Origin: Acidobacteriota bacterium
GTDB lineage: Bacteria; Acidobacteriota; Terriglobia; Acidiferrales; UBA7541
Length of the DNA: 5,125 nucleotides
Reading direction: 5' to 3'
Assembly (NCBI GenBank): GCA_003161495.1
Contig: PMOP01000259.1
Location: 1 to 5,125, forward strand
Shown: positions 1 through 5,105 of the stretch, piece after piece
Numbering within the stretch: the first letter of the stretch is position 1
Layout: every line of letters begins with the position of its first letter
Notes under the pieces: model-generated
The model's database searches: none
Told to the model about the DNA's origin: nothing
What the model saw: the letters and a program-made list of their open reading frames with translations, nothing else
Translations under genes and position numbers: made by a program

Positions 1-360
1 GCGGATCAAGTTGTCGACGCAACGTTCCACGACCGCAACGACACGCTCTGGACTTAACCCTTGCTCAGTATGGAGAAGCGGCGCAAACCGGATCTCTGCA
101 TAAATCACGCCGTCTTCGATGAGTTGCTGGAATACATCCTCAGTAACCAAACGAAGTGAGTCCTCGGTCTGCATGAGCCGGAAACCCATGGGCGCGCGGG
201 AAAGGAAATCGGCAAGATTTGCGCAGCGCGCAGGCGCGATGTAATCGCGTTGATATTCCTCACGAGTGACGGAAGGCGCGAGTGTGGAAACAGCCTGATA
301 GCTCAGCGAGCAGTCCAAATGAATATGCAGCTCAATCTTCGGTAGTGACTGCAATTCCAT
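1..360 (-). CDS. add: Adenosine deaminase, N-terminal part (cut by window edge)
   Basis: Hydrolytic deaminase of the amidohydrolase fold that converts adenosine (and deoxyadenosine) to inosine in cytoplasmic purine salvage. The 120 visible residues start MELQSLPKIELHIHLDCSLS. The HIH pair (H12, H14) supplies two of the zinc ligands at the end of the first barrel strand, and YAEIRFAPLLHTEQG (residues 88-102) matches the conserved AEIRFAP strand of bacterial adenosine deaminases. Family members are about 330-350 residues, so roughly a third is present; the frame stays open to base 1 with no stop, and the gene should continue beyond the window. Many relatives have HLDG where this one has HLDC; the HLDCSLS form is one I recall from Bacteroidota and Acidobacteriota enzymes. 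The ATG at 360 is preceded directly by an in-frame TAA, so it is the earliest possible start, but no Shine-Dalgarno is visible upstream. Adenine deaminase or another ADA-like enzyme is a less likely alternative because the remaining active-site residues are outside the window. Confidence 0.88.
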   Translation of the reverse strand, partial: MELQSLPKIELHIHLDCSLSYQAVSTLAPSVTREEYQRDYIAPARCANLADFLSRAPMGFRLMQTEDSLRLVTEDVFQQLIEDGVIYAEIRFAPLLHTEQGLSPERVVAVVERCVDNLIR

Positions 361-393
361 TTATCGACGATAAACCGCGCGCGATCATCGTGC

Positions 394-473
394 AAGAAAA
401 GTGGCGCAGGCTTCAGCCTGTGGGTTTTAGCTCTTCCTAGGACTAACCCCCCCAGGCTGAAGCCTGCGCCACT
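394..473 (-). terminator. Possible intrinsic terminator downstream of the CsbD gene
   Basis: Read on the minus strand, the palindrome at 473-400 is followed at once by TTTTCTT (400-394), giving a strong GC-rich stem plus a T-run, 14 bp after the csbD-like stop codon at 488. The geometry suits an intrinsic terminator, either with the long 21-bp stem or with the promoter-distal small hairpin alone. The 32-base loop of the full stem is longer than usual, so the small hairpin next to the T-run may be the functional part. The element may be a repeat that happens to provide this function. Confidence 0.4.
400..473. repeat. Nested inverted repeat, REP/BIME-like, 21-bp perfect arms
   Basis: Bases 400-420 and 453-473 are perfect reverse complements, separated by 32 bp that include a run of seven C (447-453). 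Each arm is itself nearly palindromic: after the head GTGGCG comes CAGGCTTCAGCCTG, a six-bp stem around TC. The element therefore looks like two small hairpins in opposite orientation that can also pair with each other. This resembles paired REP units, in which a short conserved head (GTAG/GTGG type) precedes a stem-loop and which are mobilised by RAYT transposases. No transposase is present here. A related element with a different stem sequence lies at 1081-1158. Confidence 0.75.
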
Positions 474-487
474 AAAACTTGGTTGAA

Positions 488-670
488 CTACTTTCCAAAT
501 ACTTTTTTCACCTGGCCGGCCTTCTTTTGGATCGTGCCTCCGATTTCTTCCTCCTCACCCTCTTCTTCCAGGTTCGGATTGTTGATTGCGTGGCCCACTT
601 TCTGCTTGATCTTGCCTTTGATCTCGTGCGCCTTGCCCTTCACTTCATCCTTCGTGCTTTCCTTAGCCAT
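488..670 (-). CDS. CsbD family stress-response protein
   Basis: A 60-residue, highly charged protein beginning MAKESTKDEVKGKAHEIKGK. It has the CsbD-family pattern of short amphipathic helices built on G-x-x-x-x-x-KGK-type units: GKAHEIKGKIKQKVG at residues 12-26 and GTIQKKAGQVKKVFGK at 45-60, near the usual family length. The linker at 35-42 is unusually acidic (EEEGEEEE). There is no signal peptide or membrane segment, so it should be cytoplasmic. CsbD proteins are induced by general stress (sigma-B dependent in Bacillus), but their molecular function is unknown. The ATG at 670 is chosen over a 42-residue upstream extension because a strong AAAAGGAGA ribosome site sits six bases before it and the extension resembles no CsbD protein. 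It lies 41 bp downstream of the DUF3309-like gene on the same strand, so the two probably share a transcript, which would end at the hairpin beyond 488. Confidence 0.88.
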   Translation of the reverse strand: MAKESTKDEVKGKAHEIKGKIKQKVGHAINNPNLEEEGEEEEIGGTIQKKAGQVKKVFGK

Positions 671-711
671 ATCATTCTCCTTTTGCAAAATTAAACGCGC
701 ACAAACCGGCG

Positions 712-864
712 CTATCGTAAGCCGCCAAGTAAATACACGGCCAAGACGACGAGCAGAACCGTTCCGACAATTCCGAAACCTCCGCCCGCTCCCCACCGTG
801 AATATCCGTAATAGCCGCCACCGCCTCCGAACAGCAAAACCAGAAGAATAATCAGCAGTAACAT
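712..864 (-). CDS. Small hydrophobic DUF3309-like protein
   Basis: A 50-residue ORF that I translated by hand. It starts MLLLIILLVLLFGGGGGYYG, passes through a Gly/Tyr/Trp-rich middle (YSRWGAGGGFG, residues 21-31) and ends in a second hydrophobic stretch, IVGTVLLVVLAVYLLGGLR (32-50). Two hydrophobic segments of about 11 and 16 residues flanking a glycine-rich turn suggest a hairpin in the inner membrane. This is the pattern of the DUF3309 family, whose function is unknown and which is often found beside CsbD-type stress genes in soil bacteria (recalled, not searched). The ATG is supported by AAAGGAGA about seven bases upstream, and the stop is TAG at 712-714. The gene is easily missed because it is short. 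It precedes the CsbD gene by 41 bp, which suggests a two-gene stress unit. Confidence 0.75.
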   Translation of the reverse strand: MLLLIILLVLLFGGGGGYYGYSRWGAGGGFGIVGTVLLVVLAVYLLGGLR

Positions 865-1080
865 CGCCTGTCTCCTTTGAAGTCCAGAAGTCTTTGCATC
901 CGTTCCGCCTTCTCCTGATTCTTATAGTCTTTCAGCGGGCGCATTCTCACAATGAAGGCAACGCTGTATTTAATTCCACGAACTTCTGTAGCGAGCCGGC
1001 CAAACCCGGCTAGATAGCGCTGGCCTGCGATTTCGTCGCGAACGGCCCTGTAATTCGTATTTTGCGGATTTGGTCCGGTT
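865..1080. other. Intergenic stretch without a convincing gene
   Basis: No reading frame here looks like a real protein; the one open frame begins inside the palindrome at 1081-1158 and runs into the DUF3309-like gene in another frame. The stretch is the likely promoter region of the minus-strand DUF3309/CsbD pair. A TATAAG box lies at 926-921 on the minus strand, but no good -35 sits at 16-18 bp from it, so I do not call a promoter. A small inverted repeat, AGCCGG (994-999) and CCGGCT (1006-1011) around a six-base loop, is the only other structure seen. Confidence 0.5.
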
Positions 1081-1158
1081 TTGTGGCGCCGGCGTCCCGC
1101 CGGCGGTTTTGAACTCGCGTTACAACGCAAAAACGCCGGCGGGACGCCGGCGCCACAA
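1081..1158. repeat. Nested inverted repeat, REP/BIME-like, 25-bp perfect arms
   Basis: Bases 1081-1105 and 1134-1158 are perfect reverse complements separated by 28 bp; with one bulged G (1106) the pairing continues through TTTT (1107-1110) and AAAA (1130-1133). Each arm holds its own hairpin, GCCGGCG-TCC-CGCCGGC, after a TTGTGGC head. The head GTGGCGC and the spacing GTGGCGCnGGCnTC match the element at 400-473, while the stem sequence differs, as expected for two variants of one repeat family. It lies 32 bp beyond the stop codon of the PilZ gene. No T-run follows on either strand, so it is not a standard intrinsic terminator, though such a stem could protect the mRNA 3' end. Confidence 0.78.
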
Positions 1159-1190
1159 TGCTAATCCATCTGCGTGGATCTTACGACTCG

Positions 1191-3989
1191 CTATTTCTTA
1201 TCTTCAGAGGGATTAATGGTAGATGGAGTCGCGGGCGACGCAGGAGTCGCGGGTGCCGCTCCGAACGAACCGGCGAGCCCAGCAAAACGCTGGCGAAGAG
1301 TTTCGCCCATGTCGGAGAAAACGCTGCCGCACACCGCTTTCAGCTTTTTCTCGGTGCTATTGGCCATTTCTTCAATCAGGTTTTCAGACTGCTGGTTGAG
1401 CTTGGTTACCGTGGTCAACAACCAGGAATTGGAAGCGTTTTCAAGGCGCTGCTTGTGCTCGTCCATGGCGGCCGTAGCGTGGGAATTCAGCGATGCCTGG
1501 AACTGGTGTTCCAAGGCCTGAGATTCCATGAGCAAGGCGTCCTTGGCCTGATCGACCTGGATGCCCAACTCTTGCTTCCCAAGCGCCAGTGTCTGCTGCG
1601 CATGCTGCGAAAGGGCGCGCTGAAATTCCGAGGCGAAACCGCGCGCGTCGCTTTCGAGCTTCGAACGAATCTGCGTGGTATGCGCTTCCAGGTACGCGCT
1701 ATTCTGTTCGAACGCCGTCTTCGTTTTGGAAGCATACAGATCGTATTGCTCGCGTCCAAGCTGCGCGGCGCGTTCGGTGAACTTGGCCGCGGCCGCATCG
1801 GCCGCTTGTGTAATTTGCTGGCCGCCGCGCTCGGCTGCCTCGCGAGCGTTTTCCTGCATCTGTCCCTGCGCGTGCTCGACGTAGCTCCGGCTGTAGTGAT
1901 CGAGTTCCTTGGCGAACAGGCCGGACATTTCCGCAGCCTTTTCCCGCAAGCGAGAGGCGGCCTGATCGATCCCTTTTTCCAGCGTCGTTTGCATCTGGGT
2001 CTGAATCTTTTTCTCGTACCAGTCGGCCGATTTGAAGAGCGATTCAAACGTGCTGTGCGAAGTTTCCGTGGCCCGCGTCTCCAGTTCGGAGAGCCATCGT
2101 CCGGAAGCAGTGCGCGCCGATTCGGTGAATTCCTTCTCGATCTGCGAAAGAAGTTCCTTGCCGCGTGCCGCGCTGTCCTGCAAGCCGCGCTCGGAAACTT
2201 GCCAGATCCGCTCTTGATGTTCAGCAATCGCCTTTTCAGCAAGTTCGCGGTCAAACCCGAGCTTGCCGAGCATTTCCGCGGCGCGCGCAACTTGCGGCGC
2301 CAGCCGCAGCTCCAGTTCGCTCGCCAGCTTCTCAATCGTGTCTTGGCCAGCGGATTCGAGCACCGGCTGCATCCGTTGGACCATGCCGGCCACGGCCGCT
2401 TCTGTGCGGCGCTTCATCTCATCGCTCTGAGATTCGAGCATGGCCTCGCCACGACGCGCCCATTCATCGGATGCCGCCTGGACGAGCGCTGAAAATTCGC
2501 CGCGCCTCGCTTCCAGTTGCGCGATGGACTCCTGGAACTTCGAAACCACGGCATCGCCCTTGGCGGCTTCGTTGTTAATCTCGGCGCGCAATGCTGCCAG
2601 CGCGCCTTCCGCTTCCGCCGTAACCTGCGAATGCACGTTGCCTATCGCGTTGATACGCTGCTGAAGATGTGCCTCGATCTCCCGCGCGGTAACTTCGGCG
2701 TTTCTGGCTACTTGTTCAGCCGTCCTGCGGGACATATCATCGAGCGACGCTTCCATCTTTTCCTGCCAGCGTGCATTGGCCGCAGCCAGATCGGCTTCCA
2801 GATGCCCGCGCCATCCAACTTGTCCGATGGCCGTCGCGGCGGCGATCTGCTCTCCCAGTTTTCTTGCCGCTTGATCCATTTGCGCCAGGCGCGCTTGGGC
2901 GTCCGCGGTGCGCAGGTCCATCTGCTCCTGCCAGTTCCGAATTTCCTCCGCGGCGGCTCGCGCCGAGGATTCCCGCAACTGGTCGATGGCTGCCCGGACT
3001 TCGTCGTTATTGGCCCCAACGTTTCCAGCCAGGCTCTCCATTTTGCGCATGGCCGCCTGAAGCTGGCTCTCAATCTTCTGATCGAAATCCGCGTGCCGGG
3101 TGCGTTCCACTTCCGCGAGTTGGATGTCAATCTGCAGCCGCGCATGGCTGAGACGCGCGTCCAATTCGGTGGACAATTTGTCGAGCATGATTGCCATGCC
3201 CGTTTCCCGCTCTCTTTCCATGCGTTGCAGGGTTTCCTGCCGCGACTTCTCAAAGTGTTCCGTAACAGCCGTGGCCGCGGATTTTTCGGCCGCGTCCTTC
3301 AGTTGATTCTGCAGAGCGGCCAGCAGCGGTCGCGTTTCCGCAGCTACCGCATGGCTGGCAGTTTCTCGCGCCGCGCTTTGAATTTGCACCTTGGCTTCGG
3401 CAACCAGCCGCGCCACTTGCCGCGCCAGTTGCATGGTCGTATCGGCCGCCGCCGGTGACGAAATCACACGGACATTGTCTTCCACAGGTTCAGGGCCGGC
3501 CGTCTGCAACGAAGGGGGCTCCATCGCAACAGTGGACCAGTTTTCCGGCTCCGCGAGATGCTGCGAAGTTTCCGACGGGGCGGGGATTTCCAGTGGAGGC
3601 GTGGCGCCAGCCTCGGGGAAGGGAAACCAATCCGCGGGAGGGAAGGCGATTCCCCAGACGTTTCCGCTGACTTCAAGTTCTACGCCGATTTGAAAAAGCT
3701 CGCGGACCGTGCGCGGGCGTTGAATCCACGTCACTCGGCCTCGGACGCTGCGCGTTCCGCGGCCTGGTTCATTGTGGGGCACTTCCATCGTGACCCACAT
3801 ATTTTTCAAAACGTAATGTTTGGATTGGTAGCGGGCACCGTGGCAATTAATGATCAGGGTGGAGGTGCGTTCCTGAAAAGGACGTCCGAGCGCGTCCACA
3901 CCCGTCACGGTCAGCGGCACGGCTTGCACGATTCGAGTGCTGCGCCGCTTCAGTACCTCTTGTTCAGGATGAAGATTCGACTCCGCCAC
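1191..3989 (-). CDS. PilZ-domain protein with very long coiled-coil region
   Basis: A 932-residue protein if translated from the GTG at 3989. Residues about 12-116 form a PilZ domain: RRSTR at 15-19 supplies the RxxxR arginines, and a run of beta strands follows (RGRVTWIQRP, ELFQIGVELEV, WGIAFPP). The usual second motif, D/N-x-S-x-x-G, is replaced by NCHG at 48-51, so canonical c-di-GMP binding is doubtful. A proline-rich linker (about 117-172) leads into roughly 700 residues of Ala/Glu/Gln/Arg-rich helix, predicted coiled coil, ending near 905. The tail contains a small repeat, PATPAS-PATPST, encoded by an 18-bp tandem duplication at 1225-1253. No signal peptide or membrane segment is seen, so it is probably cytoplasmic. 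Only two cysteines are present (49 and about 887). The GTG start is preferred because GGGAG lies five bases upstream; the longest frame begins with TTG at 4013, just after an in-frame TAG, with a weaker ribosome site. It resembles large acidobacterial PilZ proteins I recall; the function is unknown, and a scaffold or cell-envelope/motility role is only a guess. Confidence 0.85.
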   Translation of the reverse strand: MAESNLHPEQEVLKRRSTRIVQAVPLTVTGVDALGRPFQERTSTLIINCHGARYQSKHYVLKNMWVTMEVPHNEPGRGTRSVRGRVTWIQRPRTVRELFQIGVELEVSGNVWGIAFPPADWFPFPEAGATPPLEIPAPSETSQHLAEPENWSTVAMEPPSLQTAGPEPVEDNVRVISSPAAADTTMQLARQVARLVAEAKVQIQSAARETASHAVAAETRPLLAALQNQLKDAAEKSAATAVTEHFEKSRQETLQRMERERETGMAIMLDKLSTELDARLSHARLQIDIQLAEVERTRHADFDQKIESQLQAAMRKMESLAGNVGANNDEVRAAIDQLRESSARAAAEEIRNWQEQMDLRTADAQARLAQMDQAARKLGEQIAAATAIGQVGWRGHLEADLAAANARWQEKMEASLDDMSRRTAEQVARNAEVTAREIEAHLQQRINAIGNVHSQVTAEAEGALAALRAEINNEAAKGDAVVSKFQESIAQLEARRGEFSALVQAASDEWARRGEAMLESQSDEMKRRTEAAVAGMVQRMQPVLESAGQDTIEKLASELELRLAPQVARAAEMLGKLGFDRELAEKAIAEHQERIWQVSERGLQDSAARGKELLSQIEKEFTESARTASGRWLSELETRATETSHSTFESLFKSADWYEKKIQTQMQTTLEKGIDQAASRLREKAAEMSGLFAKELDHYSRSYVEHAQGQMQENAREAAERGGQQITQAADAAAAKFTERAAQLGREQYDLYASKTKTAFEQNSAYLEAHTTQIRSKLESDARGFASEFQRALSQHAQQTLALGKQELGIQVDQAKDALLMESQALEHQFQASLNSHATAAMDEHKQRLENASNSWLLTTVTKLNQQSENLIEEMANSTEKKLKAVCGSVFSDMGETLRQRFAGLAGSFGAAPATPASPATPSTINPSEDKK

Positions 3990-4112
3990 AGACACTCCCA
4001 CGGTCAATTCCAAAGCCTAACATCGCGATGGTCAGGCGTCGAGGCTCACAGAAGGCTAATTTCGTAAAGGTTACGTCCACTTTTGGGCGCAAATTTGGGT
4101 TCGCATTCGCAG

Positions 4113-4520
4113 CTATTGAGCAGCCACAGGCATGACCAGCGGTTGCGGCGCCGGCAGAGGCCGCAAGGATGAATCTGGATTGCAGCAACTGATCTGGAGC
4201 TTCGCCGAATCCCGCTCCATCTCCGGCATCTGACGCAAATGGGCCAATGTTTCCTTGAGGATCGCGGAGGCGGCCAAGTCGACGGGGGACAGGAGGCGAT
4301 AGTGCATCCAGCGTCCCTGACGCCGCGCGGCGACAAGGCCGGCGCGGCGAAGATAGGCCAGGTGCCGCGAGATTTTTGGCTGGCTCATCCTCAGGATATC
4401 CACAAAGTAGCAGACGCAAATTTCCCGATCGGCGATGAGGTTAAGCAGGCGCAGGCGGGTGCGATCGGCCAGGGCGCGAAAGAGAGAGTCGAGCGGGAGG
4501 GGTTTTACTTTTCTTGGCAT
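4113..4520 (-). CDS. arsR: ArsR/SmtB-family arsenic-responsive repressor
   Basis: A 135-residue winged-helix dimer-type regulator that represses arsenic-resistance genes and releases DNA on binding trivalent arsenic. The fold is clear: FRALADRTRLRLLNLIADRE (14-33), the recognition helix MSQPKISRHLAYLRRAGLV (45-63) and the wing ARRQGRWMHYRL (65-76). EICVCYF (33-39) corresponds to the ELCVCDL metal site of classical ArsR, giving C35 and C37; the usual aspartate is tyrosine. A vicinal pair C112-C113 follows helix 5, a position reminiscent of the Cys pair in Acidithiobacillus ferrooxidans ArsR, so either pair could form the As(III) site. A Pro/Ala-rich tail (121-135) is longer than in minimal ArsR proteins. 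It is divergent from arsI across 96 bp that contain a palindromic operator. No Shine-Dalgarno precedes the ATG, while TATAAT lies exactly where a leaderless transcript would require it. Confidence 0.92.
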   Translation of the reverse strand: MPRKVKPLPLDSLFRALADRTRLRLLNLIADREICVCYFVDILRMSQPKISRHLAYLRRAGLVAARRQGRWMHYRLLSPVDLAASAILKETLAHLRQMPEMERDSAKLQISCCNPDSSLRPLPAPQPLVMPVAAQ

Positions 4521-4526
4521 GAAACG

Positions 4527-4555
4527 ATTATATATGGCTTGACAGATATGAGCAA
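4527..4555 (-). promoter_or_regulatory. Predicted arsR promoter (leaderless)
   Basis: On the minus strand, TTGCTC (4555-4550) and a consensus TATAAT (4532-4527) are separated by 17 bp. Placing the last T of the -10 box at -7 puts +1 at base 4520, the A of the arsR ATG. The mRNA would then have no 5' leader, which agrees with the absence of a ribosome site. The -35 is weak (three of six matches). Confidence rests mainly on the perfect -10 box and spacing. Confidence 0.6.
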
Positions 4556-4568
4556 GGGGGCGTAAGGT
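4539..4568 (+). promoter_or_regulatory. Predicted arsI promoter
   Basis: A consensus -35, TTGACA (4539-4544), is followed after 18 bp by TAAGGT (4563-4568), a poor -10 with three of six matches. The predicted start, near 4575, falls inside the palindrome at 4571-4594, so bound repressor would block initiation or early elongation. The promoter overlaps the arsR promoter on the opposite strand, so the two polymerase sites face each other and probably compete. Confidence 0.5.
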
Positions 4569-4570
4569 AC

Positions 4571-4594
4571 ATACATACGCACAAGCGTATGTAT
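4571..4594. promoter_or_regulatory. Likely ArsR operator (10-4-10 inverted repeat)
   Basis: ATACATACGC (4571-4580) and GCGTATGTAT (4585-4594) form a perfect inverted repeat around ACAA. Its size, AT-rich outer ends and location between a divergent arsR and its target fit an ArsR/SmtB dimer site. It covers the predicted arsI start but lies about 15 bp upstream of the arsR -35, so arsI should be repressed more directly than arsR itself. The sequence is not a literal match to the E. coli ars operator; assignment is by symmetry and position. Confidence 0.75.
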
Positions 4595-4616
4595 TAAAGC
4601 AAATTCAGGAGGACCC

Positions 4617-5072
4617 ATGGCAACGACATTTGTGAAAGCCCGCAAGGCCCATGTCGCGATCCACGTGAAAAACGTCGCGGCAAGCATCGATTTTTATCGC
4701 AAGGTATTCGGCATGGAGCCCTGCAAGGTGCGAACCGGATACGCGAAATTTGACGTGGCGAATCCGCCGCTCAATTTTACTTTGAATGAAGGGGCTGAGG
4801 CAGGTCACGGCGCATTGTCTCACCTCGGAATTCAGGTGGAATCGACGGCCGACGTTCTGGCCATGCGCCAGAACTGGATGGAACGGGGGCTCCTGCCTCG
4901 CGAGGAAATGAAAACGGAGTGCTGCTACGCGCTGCAGGATAAAGCCTGGGTCCGCGATCCGGACGGGAACGAGTGGGAAGTCTTCGCCGTCCTGGAAGAC
5001 GATCTGCCGGAAAAGCCGGTTGCTGAAAAATCGTGTTGCGGCCCCGATTGCTGCGCGCCCGTCGCTCCTTGA
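4617..5072 (+). CDS. arsI: ArsI/CadI-family C-As lyase (organoarsenical demethylase)
   Basis: A 151-residue non-heme-iron dioxygenase of the vicinal-oxygen-chelate (glyoxalase/bleomycin-resistance) fold. ArsI enzymes cleave the carbon-arsenic bond of trivalent organoarsenicals such as methylarsenite, releasing arsenite. HVAIHVKNVAASIDFYRKVFG (from H12) is the first beta-alpha module, and SHLGIQVES (68-76) the second. ECCYALQDKAWVRDPDGNEWE (101-121) is the ArsI signature: vicinal C102-C103 binds the trivalent arsenic, and H12, H69 and E121 align with the metal triad. After the domain ends (about 127), a tail, SCCGPDCCAP (139-148), adds two more Cys pairs that could bind or hand over arsenic. 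The tail is absent from minimal ArsI proteins. The ATG has AGGAGG four bases upstream. It is first in an operon with the gene starting at 5106, 33 bp on. A cadmium-responsive CadI role is possible, but ArsR and the CC-Y-A-x-Q-D-K signature favour arsenic. Confidence 0.93.
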   Translation: MATTFVKARKAHVAIHVKNVAASIDFYRKVFGMEPCKVRTGYAKFDVANPPLNFTLNEGAEAGHGALSHLGIQVESTADVLAMRQNWMERGLLPREEMKTECCYALQDKAWVRDPDGNEWEVFAVLEDDLPEKPVAEKSCCGPDCCAPVAP

Positions 5073-5105
5073 TCGCCGGGTGATTTCCGCGAAAAGGAAT
5101 CTCAA

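Noticed and set aside
488..796. 102-residue version of the CsbD-like protein
   Set aside because: The added N-terminus overlaps the DUF3309-like gene in another frame and is unlike CsbD. A strong ribosome site supports the ATG at 670.
483..851. Plus-strand ORFs over the two small stress genes
   Set aside because: They are shadows of the CsbD-like and DUF3309-like genes, with low-complexity Ser/Phe/Arg translations.
852..1130. 92-residue minus-strand ORF
   Set aside because: It begins inside the 1081-1158 palindrome and overlaps the better-supported DUF3309-like gene. It shows no recognisable domain.
1081..1158. Second palindrome as an intrinsic terminator for the PilZ gene
   Set aside because: The stem is strong, but no T-run follows it in the direction of transcription, so I call only a repeat.
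400..1158. CRISPR array
   Set aside because: There are only two related elements, about 0.6 kb apart, each an inverted repeat rather than regularly spaced direct repeats, and no cas genes.
1158..2492. 444-residue open frame on the plus strand, with further long plus-strand frames at 2517-3458
   Set aside because: They are antisense to the PilZ-coiled-coil gene. Its Ala/Glu/Gln-rich codon content keeps the opposite frames free of stops, and their Arg/Leu/Gly-rich translations match no family I know.
3964..4419. 151-residue minus-strand ORF overlapping arsR and the PilZ start
   Set aside because: It is a frame-shifted shadow of arsR with no family resemblance and no ribosome site.
4605..5105. 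166-residue minus-strand ORF over arsI
   Set aside because: It is antisense to a clearly recognised arsI and has no domain of its own.
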